Numbered from the stretch's first letter, positions 1 to 10,757 are shown. The stretch is DNA of 64,000 nt from Crotalaria pallida (GCA_037953625.1 CM075655.1:81681501-81745500), one strand, 5' to 3'. Numbers and translations are program-made. Notes: a model not told the origin generated them from the sequence alone.

Positions 1-656
1 TCCAGGTCTTGTAAGACGTTTTCCGTAGGAGACTGTACGCATAGATTGCGTAAGACGCACATTGTGCACAGCTGTAAGATGTTATTCGTAGGAGATTGTA
101 CGCAATGATGAATCTACGTAAAAAATTTCTAAAAGTCTATGAAAACTCAAAGAGTATGAAAAAGAGAAAAGAAAAGTTAAAGTAATGAAAAGAGATGAAA
201 AAGTTACAAGTTGAAAATATATGGAAATGCATGAAGTAAAAGAGTTGTTGAATGATCAAAGGAAATTTGTGTTAATGATGTGAGTTTGTTGAACCTGAGA
301 ATCTATTTGTGAAAGAGATTGGCATATGAATATGGTGAATTTGTTGGTCCATTGTCTGATTTGATTATTATACTTGAATTCTTGTTATGAACTATGTACT
401 ATCTTTTGATTCACTGTGTTGTGAAAATGTCTCACCCTTAGTGGTTATCATTTTAGGTGAATGCTAAGGAGCTCAAAGATCAGAGTGTCGCAGCGGAAGA
501 ATGGAAAGAAGGGAACTCTATGTTGTACTTTCTTATATTATAATTGGAATGCCCAAACCATTTGTAAAACTTATTTTATGAATAGTAAATTTTGATGTTC
601 CTTATTTGGAATACACTTTTAACTTACTATTTTATAAAAAAAAAATGGGTGTTACA
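1..656 (+). repeat. 3' part of a gypsy LTR (H), cut by the window edge
   Basis: The segment ends GGGTGTTACA, the usual terminus of this LTR group. Positions 421-500 (CTCACCCTTAGTGGTTA, then a CAGCGGAAGA tract) match 3930-4010 in the solo LTR at 1673-4163, so it is an LTR of a related family in plus orientation. Small perfect inverted repeats lie at 6-17 (GTCTT/AAGAC), 48-58 (GCGT/ACGC) and 57-67 (GCACA/TGTGC), as in the other LTRs of the window. No coding sequence is supported. Confidence 0.6.
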
Positions 657-962
657 AAAATCACTTTTTGCTGAACTATTTTCAATTATATTCGAAAATT
701 TGATATTAACGCTTTCATTTACTATTCACCCCCCTAGTATATTGTTAAGCCGCTTGTTGGTTTCCAACAGCACCTATATGTACCTTGTGCATGCAACACA
801 TATTTTCAAGAAGAAGCCTACAAATTATAGGTTCAAATAAGGTTTTTAGGTTAAGTTAATTGTGTGATTATTCCCTTAAAAACTATTTCTACATAATTTA
901 ATCTTTGTAAAATTAAACAATTTTGATATTCAATTACTTCATAAGTATTCAGCCATTACGTG
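657..962. other. unassigned AT-rich sequence
   Basis: No convincing ORF or domain. A stretch near 700-735 (CTTTCATTTACTATTCACCC) resembles sequence often found near copia LTRs, but it is too short to assign. Confidence 0.3.
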
Positions 963-1197
963 ATGATGTGGCTGACGATAGTACACATCAATGTCGTCAG
1001 ATCGCAACTAACCTTCTCACTTGTTGACACGTGTATAATTACTTTTTATTTATTTTTCATATTTTGAAGTATTTAATTTAGTGAATGAAAATAAAATAAA
1101 AATTAATTATACACAAGGTTTTCACTTATAAACATGTGGAAAAGATAGTTGCAACGTGGTGATGCTGATGTGAACTACTATTTGCCACACCATTACA
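963..1197. mobile_element. MITE-like imperfect inverted repeat
   Basis: The two halves are imperfectly complementary. TGATGTGGCTGACGATAGTAC on the left pairs with GTAGTTCACATCA and TGTGGCAAATAG read from the right, GCAACTA pairs with TAGTTGC, and TATAATTA with TAATTATA. CCATTACGTG (953-962) and CCATTACATG (1190-1199) flank it, but the second overlaps the start of the chromovirus LTR. The target duplication and the element type are therefore uncertain. Confidence 0.3.
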
Positions 1198-1817
1198 TGC
1201 GACACGCTCAATTATAAACCCCGAGTAATTATATAAATTAGTAACGATTACACGAAAATAGTATGGACTTGTTAAAGTATTAGAATTATAGGAAATAAAT
1301 TTTTCTTATCCTTTGAAATTCTAAATGGTCGGGTGCGCAATTACAAACCATTGGACCTCGGAAAATAAAGTATACATTGACTAAACATTGGATTCGGCAT
1401 TCGTTAACGTTAATAAAATAAAACTTAGATTCTTAGAAATAAAGGTTGAGGTAGCATTCTCTTGACATTAAATGAGTAGTATAGTTTCGTAGTTAAAATT
1501 AATGGTGAGGCTATCTCTCAACATTTCAGAACATAAGATAGTATTCCTTATAGATTGCATAGCCGAATCCTTGTGAAAATATTATCAGAGTAAGCGGAAA
1601 ATCATTGGACTATGAATAGTGGTAAAGATAAACATAGCATATACATATATACCAGTGATAAAAGGTACATAGTGTAACATCCCTAATTTTAATTCTAAGT
1701 CTAATTAGGAAAACCTAAGTTAGAATTTATGAGGAAAACCAATAGTAAGCCATGGGTAGGAGTTAAGAGTAGTGTCTTAGAGTTAGAATTTGTCAAAATA
1801 GGAGTTTTCAAAGGAGT

Positions 1818-2034
1818 AATCGATTATCTGTAGGGGATTAATCGATTACAAGGCCTCTAGTGAAAACACTTAAATGTTACAGCATGGATAATCGATTAAC
1901 TCATGGAACTAATCGATTATCTTGTGAATTAACCGATTACTTTCAGTGGATTAATCGATTACTTATTGTCTGCTGAATGTACTAAAAGTGTTGCATCAAA
2001 GGAGTAATCGATTACTGAGGGAAAGTAATCGATT
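1818..2034. repeat. AATCGATT palindrome cluster in the E LTR
   Basis: Seven exact AATCGATT (near 1818, 1841, 1890, 1911, 1953, 2006 and 2027) and one AACCGATT variant lie within 217 bp. The best copies extend to GTAATCGATTAC. The cluster sits 145-360 bp from the LTR start, in U3. Confidence 0.85.
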
Positions 2035-3339
2035 ACCCTTACAAAAATCTGGAAAAAAAAATAAGTGATGTGGACCACATGTTTCAGTGGCTTCCCCGAG
2101 AAGCCACAAGTTTCAGCCACACACTCTATTATTCATGCAGCAACACAAGTAGCAAAGCCACAACAACATAAAGCAAACAACATAAAGTAAAACAAGCCAT
2201 CATACACTCTTCTTCTTCGTCCCTTTCTCTCTCAAACCCACGTCCCTTTCTCTCTCCATTAGGGTTCGCTTTCTTCATTATCTTGGCTCTTGGTTTTGAG
2301 CTAATCTCTACTAAGCATCATCATCAACACAGTTGGGGTAAGATAATGAGTTAGAAAACCTCCCTTACTCCTTCATCCATTCAAATCTCCCCTCCCTTCT
2401 CTCTCCTAGGGTTCCAAACCATTCATCACCAACCTTGCTCATCATCACCTCCAATCTCCACCATGGGAGAATGTATCTAGAGCAACCTCAAGTCTTCTCT
2501 CTCTCACTCGTGGTTTCTCTCTCCTGGAGCTTCTCTCTCACCTCCAATCTTGAAGAACGGAGTGGAGATCGGGCAAGGGAGTTGGAATCAAGGCAGATCC
2601 GGGGTAGATCCGAGGTTCTTGGAGCTTTGTGTGAGCTCTCTCCTCCTCTAAGGTAAGGGGAGTCTCTTTTCCACACTTTGGGTTAGGGATAGTTATGGTT
2701 TATAATAGGATTTGGGTTTAATAGTTAGACCGGGTTGTGGGTAGCAAAATGGTTTTGATTTAGAGTTGCTTTAGGGGTGATTAGTATATTTATGGTTAAT
2801 TTTATATTAATTGAGTTGTTTATGTTAAATTCTCTTTTTATTAATATTAAAGTAGGAAGTGAAGAACCCAGGGAGTTGACTTATATTTGAGTACTCTGAG
2901 ACATACCTGAGTATGTCGACTGATTTGTGATATTGGTTGATGACTGTTAAATTGATATGGCACTAAGAGTTTTATATGTGATTATTCGAAATGTGACCCT
3001 ATATGTGAGTAATTGATGGTGTATGTGTATAAACATTGAAAATGGAAATGTGATGTGAAAAGAAATAATAAGTTGGAATTTGAAATGATAATATATATGG
3101 ATATAACTTGAGAATGTTTGTGTGTGAATAATGTTTGGAAATATGTGTATTTGTGTAATACTTCGTAATTGTGGAGTGATCTATAAATTAAAGGAATGTT
3201 TATGTCTACTAAAATGATGAAAATGAATATTTGATATTACTTGCAATTCTCTGAGTATTTGATGAATGATGTGTATGTTGTGCTTGACTTTTGTGGATGA
3301 GTTTCGATATGAAATAAAAGGAATGCAGTGTGGTTGATC

Positions 3340-3790
3340 CTTGGATGCCCCGGCACACTAGGTGCCCTGCTAGGTGGTGAATGGCCTGCTAGGGCCAATT
3401 GCCTGTCAGGCGAATTGCCCATTAGGTCCTAAATTCCCGTTAGGCGCCGGTGCGCCAATGGATCAATACACTGCATAACCACCTGAAAAAGATATAAAAT
3501 GTGGACCGGAATTGTGAAAAAGGAATATTAATGGAAATGTAATTAATTGCGTTGTCCTAACGGGTGATGCCTAATGGGTGTCTCAGTCCTGACAGGTGTA
3601 AAGTCCCTAGTAGGTGGTGAATTGCCTAGCAGGTGCGCTAATTCCTAGTGGTGCAAAAATAAAAAGAGAAAGAGAAATAAGAAAAAGGAAATGAAAAGAG
3701 AGTATGGTTTGTGTGTTGTCCTCTGACCGTGAGGAGACATACAATCTATATGTGGGTATGTTGGCCTCTGACCGTGAGGTGACATACAAT
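3340..3790. repeat. Small inverted-repeat array in the E LTR
   Basis: Short hairpins with different stems: GGCAC-ACTAG-GTGCC near 3352, TGGCC-TGCTAG-GGCCA near 3383, GGCGC-CGGT-GCGCC near 3444, CGTT-GTCCT-AACG near 3551, and CCTC-TGACCGT-GAGG twice (near 3719 and 3764). The array lies in the 3' half of the LTR, as in the family-A LTRs. Confidence 0.6.
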
Positions 3791-4426
3791 ATTATGAATA
3801 TGGAAATGTAATTTGATCTTTATAGTATGTGATTGTGATGCATTTTGTTAATCTATGACTCGATTTAATTATTATCCTTGAGTTTTTATTACATACCTTT
3901 TTACTATATTATAATCCACTGTGTTGTGAAAAGATCTCACCCTTAGTGGTTAACATTTTAGGTGATTGCTAAGGAGCTTGTGGATCAGAGTGGCGCAGCG
4001 GAAGACTAGGAAAGAAGGAAACTTTATTTTTGGGTGCTACTATATTGTAAATGGATGCCCAAAATTAATTGTAAACTTAATTTGCGAAAAGGAATTTTTA
4101 AGTACATTATTTTGATTATAGACTTTTATTTGTGATTTTATAATTAAGAATTGGGGTGTTATACATAGTCCAAGTAGTCGTAAGTAACCGAGTCCAGATA
4201 CAAGTCCATAAAACTAAAATATAAAAGCTGAAAAGATAGATCACACTCTAGAGCTCTCTCAAAAATATATACAATATATAACAACTCAAAATAATGGCTC
4301 CAGAGCTGATCCAGAAGTAGTGGCAGCAGTCCAAGTCACCAACAGGTTATCCATCCATCCATCAAAAAGATCCATAGCAACTGTAGAACGGGTTCCTGAA
4401 CCTCACTACCTATACTCTGCACATAC

Positions 4427-4900
4427 CTAGGGGTCATCATCCCTCCACAGGCTCCCAGTGGAGTGCTCGACTGGCTCGTCTCCGCTCCCTGCCTCGACAG
4501 GATCCTCCTCCACCTCATCCGAAGGGAATGGTACCCTAACACTGGGCACGGGGTCAGGTGATGGTGCAACCTTGACTAGACTCATCGGATCAGGTATAGG
4601 AGTATCCTCTCGGACAACTCGAGAGGTAAAAGGGTGAGAGCAGTAAACATATCTAAAACGAAAACAATGATAAGAACGGGCAGGTCGAGCTGGAGGTGGT
4701 CCATGGTAAGTATAAAATGGGGGTACGCGCATAGTATAGATAATGGGGATCCTGAATCTAAGAGGACGAATACGGACCAGTGGATTAGGGTGATAGAAGG
4801 TCAACTCCACCTCACCCTCATACACTGCTCTATGGTCCTCATAAATCCACACTCCACTAGGGAGAGGGCGGATCTCGATGCAGGCGAGATAGCGAGACAT
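4427..4900 (-). CDS. LTR-encoded protein, 157 aa (A1 copy)
   Basis: I do not recognise this protein. It is an uninterrupted ORF on the sense strand of the A1 3' LTR, near the LTR 3' end. The ATG at 4900 lies in a GTGATG context shared with the A2 copy at 41268, so I prefer it to upstream in-frame starts. It begins with a conserved block (SRYLACIEIRPLPSGVW), has a second around residues 49-70 (FRIPIIYT, then PFYTYHGPPPA), an Arg/Phe-rich stretch (CFRFRY) and an acidic, Pro/Ser-rich tail (DEVEEDP, then EPVEHSTGS). No signal peptide, membrane segment or metal-binding Cys cluster is visible. In the first 75 codons aligned with A2 I count 22 synonymous-only and 17 amino-acid-changing codons, where neutral drift would favour replacements about three to one. 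The function is unknown. Confidence 0.6.
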   Translation of the reverse strand: MSRYLACIEIRPLPSGVWIYEDHRAVYEGEVELTFYHPNPLVRIRPLRFRIPIIYTMRVPPFYTYHGPPPARPARSYHCFRFRYVYCSHPFTSRVVREDTPIPDPMSLVKVAPSPDPVPSVRVPFPSDEVEEDPVEAGSGDEPVEHSTGSLWRDDDP

Positions 4901-5271
4901 CACCCATAAGGGCATGGGGATAAGCAGAACATACCCATAATCGAAAGAGAGTAAACGAATCATAAAATAAATGCGTAAGACATATATCAATCAAACATGT
5001 CATCATACACAAAGTAATACACATATAAATCATTGACAAATAGCAATGCACAATGTATGCCAACTCCAATTATCAATCAATTCTAATTTATTTAAATACG
5101 AGTGGCATGATGCATGTTGTTTTAACACTCAAGACCTAGCTTCCATTAAACTATTTCCACTTTCGGACGTCCATCCTCAAACTCCGGTGTACAATTCTTG
5201 TACTATGTACTTTTCACAGTATAATTCAATACATTCCCCGAATGTATTACGAACAAGCTTGGTAGTGATAC

Positions 5272-6327
5272 TGATGAGCATTTTATTTCCCATTATTCCT
5301 TGCATTATTTTACTCCTATTATTGATACTTGTTGCCCATTTGACATTTATTAGCTTGATTTAGTGATTTAGAGTTTATTGGACTAATATTCCGAATATTG
5401 TTTAATTTGGAATTATTTAGCCTAATTAATTCTATTTCTATTTTCAGGTAATATTTGGCACAAGGACACTTTGGGAATTTTGGAAATGAAGATTGAAGTA
5501 TTGAAGTGAAGATTGTAATTTGCATTTAGGTCCCTTTTAAGTTGTAATTTTGAGAATAGTGTTTCTTAGGACTTGGGCCCATGTTTTAGGCCCATTTTGT
5601 GACTAAAAGGAAGGGAAACTCGTGTAGCCCTAGCACCACACTCCCATTTCAGATTTCTCACTCTCTCTCTAGGTTAGAACTTCTCTCTTGGCTCTCCATA
5701 GCAATTGGTGGCTGCTAGGGTTTTGTTCTTCCCCCTTTCTACACGTTTTTCTTGATTTATGACCATGGAAGGCTAACTTCAAGGGTTAATCCCTTTGGTA
5801 TTGTATCACTTACTCATGAGCTCTTGTTCTTAATGCTATTTCAATTTCTCTCTACTGTTTTCGTGGTTTATCTCTATTTATGGTTCTCTTAGTTCTATTT
5901 ATTAGCGATAATCCATGAGTGTGAATGCTTAATTTATGCTAACTCATAAAAATCCCATGCTTTGGTTTCTGATGCTTAATTAGAAGCTAGGGTTTTGGGG
6001 TGAGAACTGAATTTTCGCTTAGTATTTAGGTCTCACGAGTTGGACAGAGGAGAAGAGAGGAATCGATCTTTAGTGAGCTAGGATTGAGTAGTGTGCGTAG
6101 CCAAAGGGGTTTGCCCGCTTTTGTTTCTGATTTTGTTAGTTTTAATATTTTGTTTATGTTTTGTTCCTCACAATTGTTACACACAAACCCCCCCCCCCCC
6201 CATTTTACTGCACACTACGTGTTTGATACTTTGCTTAGACCGATATTCGCTGGGAAACGACCTAGGATCACCTTCCTAGTACTACAAAATAAACCCCTTT
6301 TATTTTGATCGGGTACGACCTCGATCA
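5272..6327 (+). repeat. Athila-like solo LTR inside the A1 3' LTR
   Basis: It starts TGATGAGCATTTTATTTCCC and ends GGGTACGACCTCGATCA, termini I associate with Athila/Ogre-type LTRs (from memory, unverified). GATAC at 5267-5271 and TATAC at 6328-6332 may be a decayed 5-bp target duplication. A1 LTR sequence resumes on both sides. A C homopolymer lies near 6188-6202. No gene is supported. Confidence 0.6.
5574..5725 (+). promoter_or_regulatory. Site II-like GGCCCA pair and AGGGTTTT box
   Basis: TGGGCCCA (5574-5581) and GGCCCA (5589-5594) are site II-type motifs. A CTAGGGTTTT telo-box-like motif follows near 5715. In plants this pair is typical of ribosomal-protein and other growth-linked promoters. 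Their role in this LTR is inferred. Confidence 0.35.
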
Positions 6328-6469
6328 TATACAAAACGTCGCATCTCTGGAAGACGTCATGTTCCAAACGTAGTAATCACATAATTAGTATCTACCTGTA
6401 CTGGCCACGTCTTTAACTCATAAATGTGCCATCAAGCGAGTCGTTATTTGGCACTCCCAGAGGCCCTCC

Positions 6470-6488
6470 TCATGTTACATAAACATGA
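6470..6488. repeat. Conserved LTR hairpin
   Basis: TCATGTT-ACATA-AACATGA has a 7-bp stem. The homologous place in the A2 LTR (45433-45451) reads TCATGTTC-CTC-GAACATGA. Bases on both sides of the loop changed together and pairing is kept. Confidence 0.6.
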
Positions 6489-6742
6489 AATCGATTCTAT
6501 CATCCAATCACCATGTGTGAATGCATTAAAGTTAATCCACTTGATTGGTATTTGATTTATTTAATAATATTCAACATTATCATTAAATAATCAAAGTATA
6601 TTTCATAATTTAATCTCAAGAAAAATTATAAAATATTAAATCAGATATCTTTCTGAAATATTCACTGCCATGAAGTTAGTTAAGGTATAATTTAAAGAAT
6701 TAAAATTAAAAACGGTAATTTTTAAGCATTTTCAGTCTTGAT

Positions 6743-6844
6743 AATCGATTGTCAGTTCTAACAATCGATTGTCACGTGTAATTTTCAAATTCTGCATCAG
6801 ACATGATGTGATAATCGATTGTCACATCGTGATAATAATCGATT
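6743..6844. repeat. AATCGATTGTC palindrome cluster (R/U5 side of A1 LTR)
   Basis: Four AATCGATT copies in about 100 bp, each followed by GTC. The A2 LTR has ACTCGAGT copies at the same relative place, and A3 (51071 onward) keeps two AATCGATTGTC copies. Confidence 0.85.
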
Positions 6845-7761
6845 GTCATATCAGCAGATGCACTAAAACTGAGGTTTTCACATACCATTTTCAATTCCAC
6901 TTTGAATTAACCAAAACCAAGTTTAAACAGAACATTATTATCATCAAATGGACATGTTCAACCATAGTAATCAACAAGTTTCATAGAGATTTCATTTACA
7001 TATCCATTTATGCATAAAAACCATTAAATAAACAACTCTTGATATCAAATCATTATATACTCAATTATTTCATGAATTCAGCATTTAAAGACCTTGCATG
7101 CATCCAAAGAAACTTGTTCAAATCAAGCATAGAGCACAATTTGGTCTCCAAACCAAAAACATATGTCAACTAAGCCCTTTAGAGCCTCTTGGTGGCTCTA
7201 AACATAAAATAAAATGCTTTAAACTCTAACTAGTGTACGAATAGCTTTCCACTTACCTTAAAGACGTGTTCCAACATAAACTTGTGAAAGATTTGCTCCA
7301 AAACTCTCAGACCACTAAAGAGCATCACATGCAGAACCGTTTCAACAAGGGTTCAAAACCAGAATTTTTGACTAATCAAACATGCATAAGAATTGGGGAA
7401 AATGGTTAGGTTTTATTCTCTGAAACATGCACAAGAGAATGGAACAAGTTTTAAATCAAAAGGGTTCATGAGCTTACCAAAATCAAGGCTTAAAGTATGC
7501 TCCACAACTCAAATTTTCGTTTCTGCAGATTTGGAACTCCAACATTGAAGACTCGATTCTCCTAGCACACACACTCTTGGCTCACGATTTTTATATCACT
7601 GAAAATCTTGAAATCTAAGCTTTGCAATGGTGTATAATATGTGGGTTGTGATTCAGAATTAAAAGAGAACGAGAAAGGGCAAATTAAGAACCCTAACTTA
7701 GAGAAAACACATGCAACTCTTCAGAAATTGGCCAAAGTGAACTTCAATCCACCTCTAACAA

Positions 7762-7774
7762 GGTTTATATATCA
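7762..7774 (-). promoter_or_regulatory. Probable TATA box of the A1 LTR promoter
   Basis: The minus strand reads GATATATAAACC, about 440 bp into the LTR. It is followed downstream by a leader with AACCCTAA. No transcription start can be fixed from sequence alone. Confidence 0.4.
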
Positions 7775-7900
7775 AGTTCAGGCATTCATGTAGATTGACA
7801 CGCGTTCTAGGACGTGTTTATGGGTTGATTTCGTGTCAAGGTTGGGTGAATTGGGATGATTACTCATCAAACGCACTAAAAACTGGTTCTGCTGCACTAT

Positions 7901-7937
7901 GACAATCGATTGTCTTATCGTGATAATCGATTGTCAC
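7901..7937. repeat. U3 palindrome pair of A1
   Basis: GACAATCGATTGTC is a perfect 14-bp palindrome (7901-7914), followed by GATAATCGATTGTC. The pair lies about 270-300 bp from the LTR start on the minus strand. Confidence 0.8.
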
Positions 7938-8204
7938 GACTAAAATTTTCAAAAATTCATATTTTATTTCATTTCCCTCCATAACCTTTCTAATATTACT
8001 TTTAGGTCCTCAAACAAGGACTAACATGCAAAACACTCATTTTTACACAAAAATAAATATAAATATATTTTTCACCTATTTTCTTTTATCAAATACATAC
8101 ATAACACACATAATTAATCAAAAATTAAAATAAAAGCAATTAATTATAAAATAACTTTATAATTAACTTTTATTAATCAAGGATTAAAAATTTGGGGTGT
8201 TACA

Positions 8205-8219
8205 CTACTCCCCCACTTA
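8205..8219 (-). other. Polypurine tract of A1
   Basis: The minus strand reads AAGTGGGGGAGTAG directly before the 3' LTR start TGTAACACCCC. The upstream GGGGACGAAATTCC is also present in element B. This fixes the element on the minus strand. Confidence 0.85.
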
Positions 8220-8229
8220 AAAGGAATTT

Positions 8230-9369
8230 CGTCCCCGAAATTCAACTTACAAGAACAAATCAGGATAATCCTGACGCATCCTATTTTATAGCTCTCAGGT
8301 TGCCTCAATTACATCACCACTTATCCAGATAACATTGACCAAAGGAATTCCTTTTCCTCTAAGCTGCTTAATTCTTCGAACATCAATCTGATAGGAATGG
8401 CTTTAAAGGTAAGGTTCTCACGTACATCTAGGTCATCAGGATGGATTTTGAGAATAATGGTTAGGTCATGGACATACTTTTACAACTGAGATACATGAAA
8501 AACATTATGTAAATTAGCTAAAGATGAGGGGTAGAGCTATTTGATATGCTACAGGACCCACGCGTTTGAGGATTTGATAAGGACCAATAAACTTAGGGAA
8601 TGATTTTTGGGTTTTCAGAGCTCTACTGACACCTTTGGTTGGAACTATTATGACAAACACATGCTCCCCTTCAGCAAACTCTAATGGTCTTTGCCTCCGA
8701 TCAGCATAACTATTTTGCCGGCTTTGAGTTGTCCTCATCTTTTCTTGGATCATCTTGATCTTCTAAGTTGTTTCTTGCACAATATCAGGATTAATAAGAG
8801 AATTCTCCCCCACTTGGAACCAACATAGCGGGGTCTGACATTTTCTTCCATACAGAGCTTCAAATGGTGTCATTCCAATACTCGTATGATAACTATTGTT
8901 ATGGGTAAACTCTACGAGTGGCAACATTTTCTCCCAACTTCCGTGATCTTCCAGATCACAAGCTCTCAGTAGTTCTTCCAATGATTGAATAGTCCTCTCC
9001 ATTTGACCACCAGTCTGAGGGTGATATGCAGAGCTCATCTTCAACCTTGTTCCCATTGCTTGATGTAGACTAGCTCTGCCAAAACCTTGACGTAAATCTG
9101 GGATCACGATCAGAAACTATACTTGACGGTACACCGTGCAACCGAACCACTTCCTTGACATACAACTGAGTGAGCTTTTCCAAAGAATAGTGCACATTCA
9201 CCTGAATGAAATGCGCCAACTTCGTCAAACTATCAACAATCACCCAAATTGCATCATGGTTAGAGACTGTCCTTGGCAAACCGGATACAAAATCAATCGA
9301 TATACTATCCCACTTCCATTGTGGAATATCCAAGGGATTTAATTCTCCTCCAAGCTTCTGATGTTCTAC
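8230..9369 (-). pseudogene. A1 integrase and chromodomain (3' part of pol)
   Basis: The minus strand gives the integrase core: SIDFVSGLPRT, then AIWVIVDSLTKLAHF, then SDRDPRFTSRFWQ (both Asp) at 9333-9070, and AYHPQTGGQMERT (catalytic Glu) at 9107-8763. The GPF-like C-terminal part (KFIGPYQILKRVG) follows at 8753-8514. From 8513 to about 8230 a broken chromodomain-like tail is readable (IKQLRGK, then MRQDYPDLF). Frameshifts separate the blocks, and stops include one in the chromodomain stretch. The upstream continuation is at 25500, beyond the Tat-like insertion. Confidence 0.8.
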
Positions 9370-9374
9370 CTTAG

Positions 9375-10757
9375 TGTTTCGAATCTTTTTATTTCAAAAG
9401 ATATGATTATTCAGAGGTTACAGAGGGTTCGTAAACTTAATGAAGTTTGGCTCCGATAAAGTGGAAATATCCATATTATTTCTACAGACAGGGGGGGTGC
9501 GCCATTGATTGGCCCGATTTTGCGAGGGCGTCCATTACAAGTATACAAGTACTACAGATGATATAAGTAAATGGGCGCTATCAGTATTGCTTCTACTTGT
9601 TGTGCGGTGCGCTCTTGCTTCCGCCCCCAGTGTTGATTGTAGAGTGTTTACTCTTATGTGTGCTCTGGCTTCTAGCCCTTCTTTTGTTCGCCTTTCTCAC
9701 TGTTGTTTCTTCAGGTGTTCCTTCTCCAAGTTTTGGAGAGTGGAACCGGCGTTTTCTCTATGTTTGATGTTTCATGGAGTTGACTGAGTTGATTGTCTTC
9801 CTCCCGTTGGTTCAGCTGCTTCAGATGAATTTGTGGAGAACGGAAAGCGTGCATTCTGTTGTTCGCCTTCGGGACCTCCTTGTTCTTAAGTATTCTTCAC
9901 TTTCTCTTGTGCTCTTCCTCTGAGTTGCAGAGAGGGGAATTTGTGCTCTACTCCAGTGTGTTGTTGTTACTGAGATGTTGGTTGGAGGTGTGTGCTTTCT
10001 CGTGCATCTACCTCACTTGTGTTTCTCTCAAATTTATTCTTGAGCTCTTGGTGAGCTATATGTGTTTCTGGTTACTTTTCACTCTTCTAAGTTGATTACA
10101 CCCTTTTTCAGTGATCTCCCTTTCTCTGTGTGTGTGTGTGTGTGTGTGTTTTCTTCTCTGGAGGATGGAGCTTCCTCCTTTTATAGTGTGCCCTTTGCCC
10201 ACTGGTCCTTGCTTCTTCTCACTTTATCCGTTGGTCCATGGCACTTTTCCACCTTGGTCGCTGCATATTCTTTCTTTATCAGGTCCCTTTTGTTTGTTTT
10301 CTCTTTCTGGCTTTGTCATTTAATGGCTGCAGGGGGAGATGTGTGCAAGTCTTGCTATTCTTGGCTTTTCCTTGGGAAGGGCTGAATGAAGTAAGCAAAG
10401 ATTCCTTTGGACAGCTGGCTACCCCCGTCTGGATGTGTGTGCGCCTTGGGCTGGGTACGCCTTTACCCGTAACTTTGGTGCTTCTGACGCCTTCTTCTTG
10501 CCACAACTATTTTTCTTGGGTTTTGCGACTTCTGCAACGTTGCTGGTCGTTCTCTTTTTCCCTCTTGACTATGTTAATGAGATGCTTCATATTCCTTCGG
10601 GAAGGCATACAGAGGGGGACGCCCTTGCGCTACAGGTGCCTGTCACATGCTTCCTCTAGCTCATTATTTGTTTGGTAGTCTTGGCTTCTATGATGAATTT
10701 GGGCCTTTTCATGCAATTGGGCCTTGTTAATGGACCACTCATTTTTGGGTATCAACA
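9375..10757 (-). repeat. 3' LTR of the Tat-like element (1383 bp)
   Basis: It runs from TGTTTCGAATC (9375) to GGGTATCAACA (10757) and matches the right LTR over its full length, clearly more diverged than the copia LTR pair. Two GGCCCA motifs lie just inside the minus-strand start. A (TG)n tract is at 10129-10149. Many ORFs here are shadows in LTR sequence. Confidence 0.85.

Larger units (their letters stand above)
1673..4163 (+). repeat. Solo gypsy LTR (E) inside the A1 3' LTR
   Basis: It starts TGTAACATCCCTAATTTTAA and ends GGGGTGTTATA (terminal CA decayed to TA). CATAG flanks it at 1668-1672 and 4164-4168, so this is a clean insertion of 2491 bp. It has seven AATCGATT palindromes near the start (1818-2034), a CT-rich leader with TTAGGGTT (2262-2270) and small inverted repeats at 3340-3790. 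No internal region is present, so an unequal-recombination solo LTR is the simplest reading. ORFs at 2435-2676 are compositional and not supported as genes. Confidence 0.8.
1198..8204 (-). repeat. 3' LTR of A1, about 3.45 kb without insertions
   Basis: On the minus strand it starts TGTAACACCCC at 8204, directly after the PPT. It ends at 1198, where TGCGACACGCTCA matches the end of the A2 LTR (TGTGACACTCACT at 40221). Removing the two solo LTRs leaves about 3.45 kb; the A2 LTR without its insertion is about 3.48 kb. In transcription order it has a U3 palindrome pair (7901-7937), a TATA box near 7768, a leader with an AACCCTAA box (7690), a second palindrome cluster (6743-6844), a hairpin (6470-6488) and a sense ORF (4900-4427). 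Confidence 0.75.

Noticed and set aside
2435..2676. Overlapping ORFs on both strands
   Set aside because: CT-rich LTR leader of solo LTR E; no domain or conservation.
10062..10678. Several hydrophobic ORFs of 70-146 codons
   Set aside because: They lie in the Tat-like LTR with TG and T-rich composition; the same frames are not kept in the other LTR.
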